Positions 1 through 7,849 of a stretch of DNA of 64,000 nucleotides are shown here, one piece after another. Below the pieces are notes generated by a model. It saw only the letters and a list, made by a program, of their open reading frames with translations. It was not told the DNA's origin and made no database searches. The translations under genes and the position numbers were made by a program. The DNA is taken from positions 62,001 to 126,000 of the forward strand of contig DFLU01000004.1 in NCBI GenBank assembly GCA_002375495.1, read 5' to 3'. Within the stretch, counting starts at the first letter, position 1, and each line of letters begins with the position of its first letter. This DNA is from Flavobacteriaceae bacterium UBA3611. GTDB lineage: Bacteria > Bacteroidota > Bacteroidia > Flavobacteriales > Flavobacteriaceae.

Positions 1-615
1 GACCAACTCACAACGGTCACCTCAATAGTGAAAGTTTCCGAAGCACAAGTAGCACCACTTAAAAAAGCATTTGCAACTAGTACAAACGCAATTGTTATAG
101 ATCGCTTAGCGTTGAACGAATCGCTGCTGGGATCACTCAAAGAACAATTTAATCGGTTAATTTTATATAGCTTTTTGGCAGTTTTAGTTTTGCTTTTTGC
201 CTGCTACCGTAACTTAAAACTGACGTTAGTTACGGTGGTCCCCATTGTACTCACTTGGTTTATTACCATGGGTGTCATGGGCGTTTTCGGACTCGAATTT
301 AATGTGTTCAATATTATGATTGCGACTTTTATTTTTGGGTTGGGGGTAGACTATAACATTTTTATGACCAACGGGCTACAACACGGAAAGGATAAAACAC
401 AACTATTGCATTCGCACAAAACGTCTATTCTACTTTCGGTGTTAACTACCATTTTGGGCGTGGGCGTACTTATTTTTGCGAAACATCCGGCATTGTACTC
501 TATTTCGGTGGTTGCCGTGGTGGGTATTTTTACAGCTGTGCTTATCTCGTTTACCGTGCAGCCATTGTTATATCGTTTGCTTATTTTTAAAGGGAAAAAG
601 AAAGGTACATCGTGA
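1..615 (+). CDS. MMPL/RND-family exporter, C-terminal part (5' end outside window)
   Basis: The reading frame is open from base 1, so only about the last 204 residues are seen. They contain five to six hydrophobic helices. One carries GLGVDYNIF, the acidic helix motif typical of the second membrane half of MMPL/RND proton-driven exporters. Such proteins export lipids or other hydrophobic products across the inner membrane. The stop overlaps the GTG start of the next gene (GTGA), so the two are translationally coupled. With the downstream acyltransferase and adenylating ligase, the context suggests export of an acylated or aryl product, but the substrate cannot be read from this sequence. Family assignment is good; function is inferred. 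Confidence 0.85.
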   Translation, partial: DQLTTVTSIVKVSEAQVAPLKKAFATSTNAIVIDRLALNESLLGSLKEQFNRLILYSFLAVLVLLFACYRNLKLTLVTVVPIVLTWFITMGVMGVFGLEFNVFNIMIATFIFGLGVDYNIFMTNGLQHGKDKTQLLHSHKTSILLSVLTTILGVGVLIFAKHPALYSISVVAVVGIFTAVLISFTVQPLLYRLLIFKGKKKGTS

Positions 616-1481
616 AAAACATAAAAACCATACCCGTTGATGTTGTAGAAACAATTCGTAAAGCAGATTTTGTAGCAAAATACTACAAGCCGCAACGCCC
701 AGTACTCATCAAAAACCTTACGCGCGATTGGCCCGCGTACAAAAAATGGAATTTAACGTATATCCAGAGCCTAGCTGGAGATCAAGTTGTGCCGCTGTAC
801 AATAACGTGCCCACCAAAGGGCATAAAAAATCGGTAGTACCTGCAAAGGAAATGAAGTTGTTTGATTATATCGAATTGCTAAAAAGTGGCCCCACAGAAC
901 TGCGCATGTTTTTTTACAATGTATTACAGAAAATGCCTGCGCTGACCAAAGATTTTGAGTATCCTGATATTGGGCTCCCGTTTTTTAAAAAGTTGCCCGT
1001 AATGTTCTTCGGAAGTAAGGGCGGAAAAGTTCTGGCACACTACGATATGGATTTGGCAGATTTACTCCATGTGCATTTTCACGGGACCAAAAAAGTGACG
1101 CTTTTCCCACCAGACCAATCGAAGTTTCTCTATAAAGTTCCGTATACCGTACACAACTTAGAAACGATAGATATGGATGCACCCGATTTTGAGACGTATC
1201 CGGCGTTGCGAAAAGCAACGGGAATTTCAGTAGAAATGAAACACGGCGATGCGCTCTATATGCCCAGCGGCTACTGGCATTACATTACCTACGAAGACGC
1301 GGGTTTTTCGATTACACTTCGGGCATTTCCGCGCAAACCGAAGCGGTTGGCAAAACTTTTCAGCAATTTACTGTTTATGCGGAATTTTGAAAATATCATG
1401 CGCCGTATTCGGGGCGAAACATGGACCGACTGGAAAGAAGAAAAGGTGCTAAAAGACGTAAATAAGAAATATGGTAGCTGA
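612..1481 (+). CDS. Cupin-like (JmjC/cupin_8) Fe(II)/2-oxoglutarate oxygenase family protein
   Basis: 289 residues, starting at GTG 612 inside the stop of the MMPL gene. The double-stranded beta-helix signature is visible: His143-x-Asp145 is the proximal metal pair, and a distal His223 sits in the motif MPSGYWHYI. These match the facial triad of cupin_8/FIH-like oxygenases. The N-terminal PVLIKNLTRDWPA segment is also typical of the family. The protein is soluble with no signal peptide. It overlaps the next gene by 11 bases, so it belongs to the same transcription unit as the exporter, the C45 acyltransferase and the ligase. A hydroxylation step on a peptide or small molecule is plausible; the substrate is unknown. 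Confidence 0.82.
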   Translation: MKNIKTIPVDVVETIRKADFVAKYYKPQRPVLIKNLTRDWPAYKKWNLTYIQSLAGDQVVPLYNNVPTKGHKKSVVPAKEMKLFDYIELLKSGPTELRMFFYNVLQKMPALTKDFEYPDIGLPFFKKLPVMFFGSKGGKVLAHYDMDLADLLHVHFHGTKKVTLFPPDQSKFLYKVPYTVHNLETIDMDAPDFETYPALRKATGISVEMKHGDALYMPSGYWHYITYEDAGFSITLRAFPRKPKRLAKLFSNLLFMRNFENIMRRIRGETWTDWKEEKVLKDVNKKYGS

Positions 1482-3162
1482 AGTGGATGTTTTGGTGAGG
1501 AGATGTTACGTGGTATTTGGTACAGTGCTCATGGTCGCAGGTTTTACTTCTTGCGGAATACAAAAATCATTACAAGATCGCCCAGATATTTCGGCATATA
1601 CAGTCACACTACCAGAAAAACATACTGTTAACGATAGCACCTTCACGCAAGGGAAGAATTCGCTCCTTAAAAACAAATATGGTCTTTGGGAATTGTATTT
1701 AGAAGGAAACCCCCTAGAACGGGGCCTGGCCAATGGAAGTTTAACTAAAGACTTGTATTACAGGCAAGAACGCGTTTTTTTGGAAAAGGTAAAGAGTTTG
1801 GTACCCTCAGAAGGCCAACAAAAATTTCTTTCTAAATTTTTAAAATGGTACAACCGAAAACTCCACAAACACATTCCAGAAGAATACAAAGTTGAAATTT
1901 ATGGCGTGTCACGTTCAGGGTCAAGTACATTCAACGATTTGGCACCGCCCTATTTACGGTCGCTGTATTTGCACGGTGCCCACGATATTGGCCATGCTTT
2001 ACAAGATTTGATGTTGGTGGGCTGCACCAGTTTTGCGGTGTGGGACGACAAAAGTGAAGATGGAAAGCTGTTGTTGGGCCGTAACTTCGATTTCTATGCT
2101 GGCGATGATTTTGCCCAAGAGAAAATCGTCGCCTTTGTAAAACCAGACCAAGGCCATAATTTTATGAGTGTAACTTGGGGTGGCTTTATTGGTGTGGTGT
2201 CGGGGATGAATGACCAAGGACTTGCGGTGACTATAAATGCTGGTAAATCGAAAGTTCCGCTGGTGGCAAAAACGCCTATTTCTATCGTGACTAGAGAGAT
2301 TTTACAATATGCAGCTACCATCGATGAGGCAGTGGCGATTGCCAAAAATCGGGAGGTATTTGTTAGCGAATCAATTTTGGTGGGGAGCGCTAACGACGGA
2401 AAAGCTGCTCTCATTGAGGTATCGCCCAACAATTTTGGTGTTTTTGAAGTGGAAAACAGCTCGCAATTAATCTGTGCCAACCATTTTCAGAGTGAAGCGT
2501 ATAAAAAAGACCGTAGAAATAGCAAAACAATTGAAGAAAGCCATACCGCTTACCGCTTTGATAGAATGGCAGAATTGCTGGCGGCTGAAGAAAAAGTGAA
2601 TCCGACAGAAGCTGTAGCTATCCTAAGAAACCGCAACGGATTGAACAACGAAACGATTGGCTTCGGAAATGAAAAGGCGTTGAATCAATTACTCGCACAC
2701 CATGGAATTGTGTTTCAACCCGAAGATAACAAAGTGTGGGTGTCTGCGAACCCGTATCAAATGGGTGCTTTTGTAATGTACGATTTGGATGAAATTTTCT
2801 ATGCTACTGAAAAAACCAAAACTATATCGCTTTCCGAAGAGAAAGAAACCATTCCCGCATCGCCATTTCTGAAAACGGAAGCATATAAAAATTACGAAGC
2901 CTACCGAAAACTAGAAGCGGGGGTGGAAGCCCATTTGGCTGCGGAAACGTTTACAGCGAGTAAAAACGTAGAAAAGCTGGTAGAACTCAACCCAGATTAT
3001 TGGAAAGCGCATTATCTAGCAGGGCGGTATCTGTATGAAGTTGGGAAATACCGAGAAGCTTTGCGGTATCTGAGGCTGGCATCACAAAAAGAAATACCTT
3101 CGCATGACGAAACGCAATTGGTTGCAAAATACCTTAGAAAAGCAACCCGTAAAGCAAAGTAA
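1471..3162 (+). CDS. C45-family autoproteolytic acyltransferase/hydrolase, predicted lipoprotein with C-terminal TPR
   Basis: 563 residues from ATG 1471. A short basic N-terminus and hydrophobic stretch end in GFTSC, predicting lipidation at Cys28. The Ntn-hydrolase core follows. Gly184-Cys185 in MLVGCTSFAVWD is the expected self-cleavage site that would expose Cys185 as the nucleophile, and the downstream GRNFDFYAGD resembles the C45 (acyl-CoA:6-APA acyltransferase-like) family. The last ~60 residues form a TPR-like helical pair (LNPDYWKAHYLAGRYLYEVGKYREAL). Family members transfer acyl chains to amines or hydrolyse amides. The gene overlaps both neighbours, which suggests a joint role with the ligase. 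The start is not certain because the first 11 bases overlap the cupin gene. Confidence 0.83.
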   Translation: MVAEVDVLVRRCYVVFGTVLMVAGFTSCGIQKSLQDRPDISAYTVTLPEKHTVNDSTFTQGKNSLLKNKYGLWELYLEGNPLERGLANGSLTKDLYYRQERVFLEKVKSLVPSEGQQKFLSKFLKWYNRKLHKHIPEEYKVEIYGVSRSGSSTFNDLAPPYLRSLYLHGAHDIGHALQDLMLVGCTSFAVWDDKSEDGKLLLGRNFDFYAGDDFAQEKIVAFVKPDQGHNFMSVTWGGFIGVVSGMNDQGLAVTINAGKSKVPLVAKTPISIVTREILQYAATIDEAVAIAKNREVFVSESILVGSANDGKAALIEVSPNNFGVFEVENSSQLICANHFQSEAYKKDRRNSKTIEESHTAYRFDRMAELLAAEEKVNPTEAVAILRNRNGLNNETIGFGNEKALNQLLAHHGIVFQPEDNKVWVSANPYQMGAFVMYDLDEIFYATEKTKTISLSEEKETIPASPFLKTEAYKNYEAYRKLEAGVEAHLAAETFTASKNVEKLVELNPDYWKAHYLAGRYLYEVGKYREALRYLRLASQKEIPSHDETQLVAKYLRKATRKAK

Positions 3163-4445
3163 TGACAGTATTAGCGAAACAATCGGTAGCTTCTATTTCC
3201 AAATTTCAAACAGAACAATTGAAAGAAACACTCAATTACGTCTTGGAAAAGTCGCCTTATTATAAAAAAGTCTTTGCCGAAGCTGGGGTTTCTAGTTCAG
3301 ATATTCAATCGCTAGAAGACCTGCGGAAACTTCCGTTTACCACAAAAGATGATCTGCAACAACACAACGACGCTTTTTTCTGTGTTCCGAAAACGGAAAT
3401 CATCGATTATGTAACCACGTCGGGAACGTTGGGAAGTCCGGTGGCAATTGGTCTCACCGAAGCAGATTTAAACCGCCTTGCTGCCAATGAAGCGCAAGCA
3501 TTGGCGTGTGCGGGAATTTCCAAAGAAGATACTGTGCAGCTCATGACTACCATAGACCGGCGTTTTATGGCCGGACTTGCTTACTTTATGGGGTTGCGAC
3601 AAATAGGTGCTTCGGTGATTCGGGTGGGTTCAGGAGTGCCAGAACTGCAATGGGATTCTATTCTAAAATTTCAACCTACCTATATTATTTGTGTTCCATC
3701 CTTCTTGTTAAAATTGATCAATTATGCCAAAACCCATGGTATTGATATGGCGTCTACCAGTGTAACCGCTGCCATCTGTATTGGGGAACCTGTACGAAAT
3801 CCTGATTTTGAATTGAATACTTTGGGCAGTAAAATTACTAGCGATTGGGATATCGATTTGTATACTACCTACGCTTCTACTGAAATGCAAACTGCTTTTA
3901 CAGAATGTGAACACCATTTAGGGGGGCATCTACAGCCGGAACGTATCATTGCTGAAATTTTAGACGAACAGAATGAGCCTGTCGCGAATGGCGATGAAGG
4001 AGAATTGGTGATTACGACCTTGGGTGTACAGGCATTGCCTTTGGTTCGGTTTAGAACGGGTGATATCGTGCGTGCGCATTACGATGCTTGTAACTGCGGA
4101 AGGAACACCTTGCGTTTGGGAGCTGTTATGGGCCGAAAACAACACATGATTAAATACAAAGGTACCACGCTCTATCCGCCTGCAATGTACGATGTGCTCG
4201 GTGATTTTGACCAGATTCTAAGTTTTGTGATTGAAGTTTCACATAATGAAGTAGGTACTGACGAAATAGTATTAAAGGTTGTTTCAGATGATATTTCTGA
4301 AGCCTTTAAAGAACAGATCAAAGACCATTTTAGGGCAAAACTTCGTGTGAGTCCGAAAATTGTTTTTACCACCGAAGACCGCATCGATGAACTCCAATTT
4401 CCGAAGATGAGCAGAAAACGAATTCAGCTAATCGACCGAAGGTAA
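3162..4445 (+). CDS. Phenylacetate-CoA ligase-like (PaaK-type) AMP-forming ligase
   Basis: 427 residues, about the usual length for PaaK-type enzymes. Visible motifs are TTSGTLGSP (phosphate-binding loop, residues 85-93), YTTYASTE (234-241), RFRTGDI (296-302) and GRKQHMIKYKG (324-334). Cys249/His251-252 and Cys310/Cys312 match the Cys/His pattern often seen in this family as a structural metal site. Such enzymes activate a carboxylic acid as the acyl-adenylate and pass it to CoA or a carrier protein. The start overlaps the upstream stop by one base (TAATG). As the last gene of the string it probably feeds an activated aryl or fatty acid into the pathway. The actual substrate is unknown; phenylacetate catabolism is unlikely because no other paa gene is present. 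Confidence 0.85.
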   Translation: MTVLAKQSVASISKFQTEQLKETLNYVLEKSPYYKKVFAEAGVSSSDIQSLEDLRKLPFTTKDDLQQHNDAFFCVPKTEIIDYVTTSGTLGSPVAIGLTEADLNRLAANEAQALACAGISKEDTVQLMTTIDRRFMAGLAYFMGLRQIGASVIRVGSGVPELQWDSILKFQPTYIICVPSFLLKLINYAKTHGIDMASTSVTAAICIGEPVRNPDFELNTLGSKITSDWDIDLYTTYASTEMQTAFTECEHHLGGHLQPERIIAEILDEQNEPVANGDEGELVITTLGVQALPLVRFRTGDIVRAHYDACNCGRNTLRLGAVMGRKQHMIKYKGTTLYPPAMYDVLGDFDQILSFVIEVSHNEVGTDEIVLKVVSDDISEAFKEQIKDHFRAKLRVSPKIVFTTEDRIDELQFPKMSRKRIQLIDRR

Positions 4446-4450
4446 CTGCT

Positions 4451-5095
4451 TTATTTGTTCAGTATAGGAACGCTTTCTTGCAGTAGCCGCCAAGTATAAC
4501 CGAGTTCGCTGTTCTCATCTAAATCGAATACCGAATAATAACGCTTCATTTTTTTCGGATTTTCGGGATCTACAATGATCGGTGTTAAACTTTCAGGATT
4601 ATTGTCTTTATGGATTGAAAATCCGTTTACGACCAATTTCCAACGATTATTCCGCAACACGTACAAATGATATTTTGTAAACACAGGGTCTTTCAGTTTG
4701 CTTTTCACTAAAAGTAAATCCCTGTCAAATTCATCAAAACGAAGGGATGTAAGTGTAGCTCCATAAGTGTCTGGAATGACAATAGACGGTACTTCTGGCC
4801 TTTCAAAAGCAATGGTTGTAGTGCCACGGCGTTTATCTACTTTGTCTACAATTGCGTAAAAGGGGGTGGTCTCTGCCCTATAATTTGCTACTACAGCACC
4901 TTTCGGGATTTTTGGTTCTTCAATGACAGGAAGTTCTTCCTGTGGAATATTTATAATCGTGTCGTCTTCAATTGGGGGGCCAATGATGGTCTTCGATTTT
5001 TTTTGGGGTGCCCCGCAGCCAATAATGAGGCATACAGTAGCAATGGTGGCAACGTGCATAAGAAAATGGGGTTTGTTGCCTTTAATAACGCTCAT
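4451..5095 (-). CDS. Hypothetical lipoprotein
   Basis: 214 residues if started at ATG 5095, which lies eight bases after the UspA stop. A frame-extending upstream ATG at 5137 would overlap the UspA gene and add 14 residues before the signal peptide, so it is less likely. The N-terminus has a basic region, a hydrophobic stretch and IIGC, predicting lipidation at Cys27. An acidic linker rich in Pro/Ile follows, then a globular part with alternating beta-strand character. I recognise no domain; the protein resembles uncharacterised Bacteroidetes lipoproteins. It is probably co-transcribed with the stress protein upstream and converges on the ligase gene with only 5 bases between stops. Confidence 0.75.
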   Translation of the reverse strand: MSVIKGNKPHFLMHVATIATVCLIIGCGAPQKKSKTIIGPPIEDDTIINIPQEELPVIEEPKIPKGAVVANYRAETTPFYAIVDKVDKRRGTTTIAFERPEVPSIVIPDTYGATLTSLRFDEFDRDLLLVKSKLKDPVFTKYHLYVLRNNRWKLVVNGFSIHKDNNPESLTPIIVDPENPKKMKRYYSVFDLDENSELGYTWRLLQESVPILNK

Positions 5096-5102
5096 ATGGT
5101 AA

Positions 5103-5924
5103 TTAAATTTTAAAGGTGATGACGGGCATGTTAGCATGGTTCACTAAATCTTCACTCACGCTACCATTAAAAAAGTGCGAAAGCCCCTTTCTACCGTGGG
5201 TGCTCATGCCAATAAGTTGGGCTCCAATTTTTTTGGCAAAGCCTAGAATTCCTTTTTCTACACTCGTGTCATTATAAATATTCAAACTATAATTTTCGGC
5301 GCCCATACCTGTTAAAAATTTCTTCATAATCTGGTCTGCGTCTTCACTGGTTCTGAAATCGCTTGGGGTGTTCACATATAGCAAGTGAATTTTAGCGCCC
5401 ACATCTTTTGCGAATTTCTGCGCACTTGCGAAGGGTTTTCTGCATTCTTCACTAAAATCTGTAGCAAATACAAAGTCTTTAACATCAAAAATATCATGCT
5501 CATTTTTAATCACCAAAACAGGTATCTCTGAAGTACGCACCACTTTTTCGGCATTGCTGCCAATAAACATTTCTTTAAAACCACTGGTACCGTGCGAGCC
5601 CATTACAATGAGGTCTATTTCTTTTTCTTTCACCGCTAATTTAACATCGTTGTAAATTTCATCATGACCAATGGCCTCGTGTACATCGATGTCAAAAAGA
5701 TATTCGCGTTTCAGCAATTCTGTAAAATTTTTCTCGGCCAAGCGAATAAAATAAAGTGACTCTGGTTTGGCACTACCGCTGCCTCCAACAGCCAAATGCG
5801 ATGGAAGGTCTAATGAGTGTTCTAAATAAATCTCTGCTTTGTTTTTTACCGCAATTTGTGCTGCAACTTTTAGGGCGTTTTCTGCCTGTGGCGAGAAATC
5901 TGTAGGGACGAGGATGCGTTTCAT
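5103..5924 (-). CDS. Universal stress protein with two tandem UspA domains
   Basis: 273 residues forming two UspA folds in tandem. Domain 1 (about 1-140) begins MKRILVPTDFS and carries MGSHGTSG followed nine residues later by GSNAEKV, the ATP-binding G-x2-G-x9-G(S/T) pattern. Domain 2 (about 145-273) begins FVFATDFSEE and carries STHGRKG then GSVSEDL. Both nucleotide-binding motifs look intact. The protein is cytoplasmic. Tandem Usp proteins accumulate under starvation or stress; the exact role is not predictable. It is first in a two-gene minus-strand unit with the lipoprotein gene and is divergent from rimP. Confidence 0.9.
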   Translation of the reverse strand: MKRILVPTDFSPQAENALKVAAQIAVKNKAEIYLEHSLDLPSHLAVGGSGSAKPESLYFIRLAEKNFTELLKREYLFDIDVHEAIGHDEIYNDVKLAVKEKEIDLIVMGSHGTSGFKEMFIGSNAEKVVRTSEIPVLVIKNEHDIFDVKDFVFATDFSEECRKPFASAQKFAKDVGAKIHLLYVNTPSDFRTSEDADQIMKKFLTGMGAENYSLNIYNDTSVEKGILGFAKKIGAQLIGMSTHGRKGLSHFFNGSVSEDLVNHANMPVITFKI

Positions 5925-6012
5925 ATTATTAGTGGTTTTTTGGAAGATTAGCTATCAGGAAGATACAAAAATTAATCGGTGCCCTTATTTTTTTTAATTC
6001 TGAAAAATATAG

Positions 6013-6020
6013 TATATTTG
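6013..6020 (+). promoter_or_regulatory. Predicted -7 element of the rimP-nusA-infB promoter
   Basis: TATATTTG matches the Bacteroidetes -7 consensus TAnnTTTG. No clean TTG lies about 19-20 bases upstream, only a T-rich tract. It predicts a transcript start near 6025 and a leader of about 60 nt carrying the hairpin at 6045-6069. Confidence 0.6.
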
Positions 6021-6044
6021 CAGCGAATTTGATACGCAACAAGT

Positions 6045-6073
6045 AGAGGGGACACCAAAAGTCCCCTCTTTTT
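6045..6073 (+). promoter_or_regulatory. Terminator-like hairpin in the rimP leader (candidate attenuator)
   Basis: AGAGGGGAC (6045-6053) pairs perfectly with GTCCCCTCT (6061-6069) around a 7-nt loop, and a run of five T follows. It lies between the predicted promoter and the rimP start at 6088, on the coding strand. No convincing gene end points into it, so it sits where an attenuator would act on rimP-nusA-infB. NusA is itself a termination factor, which makes feedback plausible. Regulation is inferred, not shown. Confidence 0.65.
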
Positions 6074-6087
6074 ATAGCCTAAATTCA

Positions 6088-6549
6088 ATGCGAAAAAAAG
6101 TTGAAGAATTATTGAACCAGGCCTTAGCCGAAATGCCGTCCCTGTTCTTGATCGACCTTTCCATTTCAGAAGCCAATCAAATACGTGTGGTGTTAGATGG
6201 AGACCAAGGGGTTTCGGTGCAAGACTGCATTGACGTGAGCCGCGCCATTGAGCATAACTTAGACCGTGAAGAGCAAGATTTTTCACTCGAAGTACACTCG
6301 GCTGGAGTTTCTGAACCATTGTCGTTAGTACGACAGTATAAAAAAAATATTGGCAGAAACCTTCAGGTGAAGACGGCAGAAGAAACGATAGAAGGTGAAT
6401 TGGTAGCAGTTACTGATGACTCGGTGACCTTAAAGTGGAAAGCACGCGAGCCGAAGCCAGTGGGAAAAGGAAAAGTGACCGTTCAAAAAGAGGCTGTGTT
6501 GCCCTACAACGATATTGTTGAAGCAAAAGTGATGATAAAATTTAATTAA
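6088..6549 (+). CDS. rimP: Ribosome maturation factor RimP
   Basis: 153 residues, normal length. RimP assists 30S subunit maturation. The N-terminal alpha/beta domain contains the family signature LEVHSAGVSEPL (about residues 71-82, comparable to LEVSSPG in other phyla), and the C-terminal SH3-like barrel starts near residue 88. The gene order rimP-nusA-infB is strongly conserved in bacteria and confirms the call. Six bases separate its stop from the nusA start. The ATG at 6088 follows a hairpin-containing leader. Confidence 0.96.
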   Translation: MRKKVEELLNQALAEMPSLFLIDLSISEANQIRVVLDGDQGVSVQDCIDVSRAIEHNLDREEQDFSLEVHSAGVSEPLSLVRQYKKNIGRNLQVKTAEETIEGELVAVTDDSVTLKWKAREPKPVGKGKVTVQKEAVLPYNDIVEAKVMIKFN

Positions 6550-6555
6550 AATGCC

Positions 6556-7788
6556 ATGGAAAATTTAGCATTAATCGATTCGTTTTCTGAATTTAAAGAC
6601 GACAAACAGATAGACAGAGTAACGCTCATGGCGATACTAGAAGAAGTCTTTAGAAATGCTTTGAAAAAGAAATTTGGAAGTGATGATAATTTCGATATCA
6701 TCGTAAACCCAGATAAGGGAGATTTAGAGATTTGGAGAAACCGAGTGGTGGTGGCAGATGGCGAAGTTGAAGATCCGAATGAGGAGATTTCATTGAGTGA
6801 AGCCCGTAAGATTGAAGATGACTTTGAGGTAGGTGAAGATGTATCTGAAGAAGTGAAGTTGATGCAGTTGGGACGTCGTTCTATTTTAGCATTGCGCCAA
6901 AACTTGATTTCAAAAATTCATGAGCATGACAACACCATCATCTACAAGCAATTTAAAGATCTTGAAGGCGAAATTTATACGGCAGAAGTACACCATATTC
7001 GTCATAGAGCTGTAATCTTGTTAGATGATGAAGGCAATGAGATTATCCTTCCGAAGGACAAGCAAATCCCATCAGATTTTTTCAGAAAAGGGGATAACGT
7101 ACGTGGTATTATTGAAAGCGTTGAGCTAAAGGGAAACAAGCCGGCAATTATTATGTCGCGAGCAAATCCTGTATTCCTTGAGAAATTGTTCGAACAAGAA
7201 ATCCCAGAAGTGTTTGACGGGCTTATCACCGTTAAAAAAGTGGTGCGTATTCCTGGCGAAAAGGCAAAAGTTGCTGTAGACAGTTATGATGACCGTATCG
7301 ATCCGGTAGGAGCTTGTGTAGGGATGAAAGGAAGCCGTATTCACGGAATTGTTCGTGAATTGGGGAATGAAAATATTGATGTAATTAATTGGACAAGCAA
7401 TTTAAATCTGTTCATCACCCGTGCCCTAAGTCCGGCGCGTGTTACTTCAATTAAAATTGATGAAGAAACCAAACGCGCTGAGGTGATCTTGAAACCTGAA
7501 GAGGTGTCTAAGGCCATTGGCCGTGGGGGGCATAACATTCGTCTTGCTGGGCAACTCACAGGTTATGAAATTGACGTGTTGAGAGAAGGAGCTGAAGAAG
7601 ACGTAGAATTAAAAGAATTTTCTGATGAAATCGAAGAGTGGATCATCGATGAATTCAAAAAGATAGGTCTAGATACGGCTAAGAGTGTCCTAGAACACGA
7701 CGTAAAAGATCTTGTAAAACGTACAGACCTTGAGGAGGAAACCATCCAAGAGGTTGTGAATATATTAAAAGAAGAATTTGAAGAGTAG
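6556..7788 (+). CDS. nusA: Transcription termination/antitermination factor NusA
   Basis: 410 residues. It contains an N-terminal RNA-polymerase-binding domain (1-130), an S1 domain (about 135-200) and two KH domains with GACVGMKGSRI (252-262) and AIGRGGHNIRLA (320-331). The proteobacterial C-terminal acidic repeats are absent, as is usual outside Proteobacteria; instead there is a short acidic helical tail. It binds nascent RNA and RNA polymerase to modulate pausing, termination and antitermination. It sits between rimP and infB in the standard operon. An ATG at 6551 is out of frame, so 6556 is the start. Confidence 0.97.
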   Translation: MENLALIDSFSEFKDDKQIDRVTLMAILEEVFRNALKKKFGSDDNFDIIVNPDKGDLEIWRNRVVVADGEVEDPNEEISLSEARKIEDDFEVGEDVSEEVKLMQLGRRSILALRQNLISKIHEHDNTIIYKQFKDLEGEIYTAEVHHIRHRAVILLDDEGNEIILPKDKQIPSDFFRKGDNVRGIIESVELKGNKPAIIMSRANPVFLEKLFEQEIPEVFDGLITVKKVVRIPGEKAKVAVDSYDDRIDPVGACVGMKGSRIHGIVRELGNENIDVINWTSNLNLFITRALSPARVTSIKIDEETKRAEVILKPEEVSKAIGRGGHNIRLAGQLTGYEIDVLREGAEEDVELKEFSDEIEEWIIDEFKKIGLDTAKSVLEHDVKDLVKRTDLEEETIQEVVNILKEEFEE

Positions 7789-7849
7789 TTTTTAAGGAGC
7801 ATACATTTTAACTACTTTTACAACACTTTAGAAAAAAGGAAGCATTTTT

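Noticed and set aside
3162..4445. Phenylacetate degradation locus
   Set aside because: No other paa genes are present and the ligase overlaps an acyltransferase gene, which suggests biosynthesis instead.
5972..6319. 115-codon frame on the minus strand over the rimP leader
   Set aside because: It crosses the rimP promoter, hairpin and coding region and shows no family similarity.
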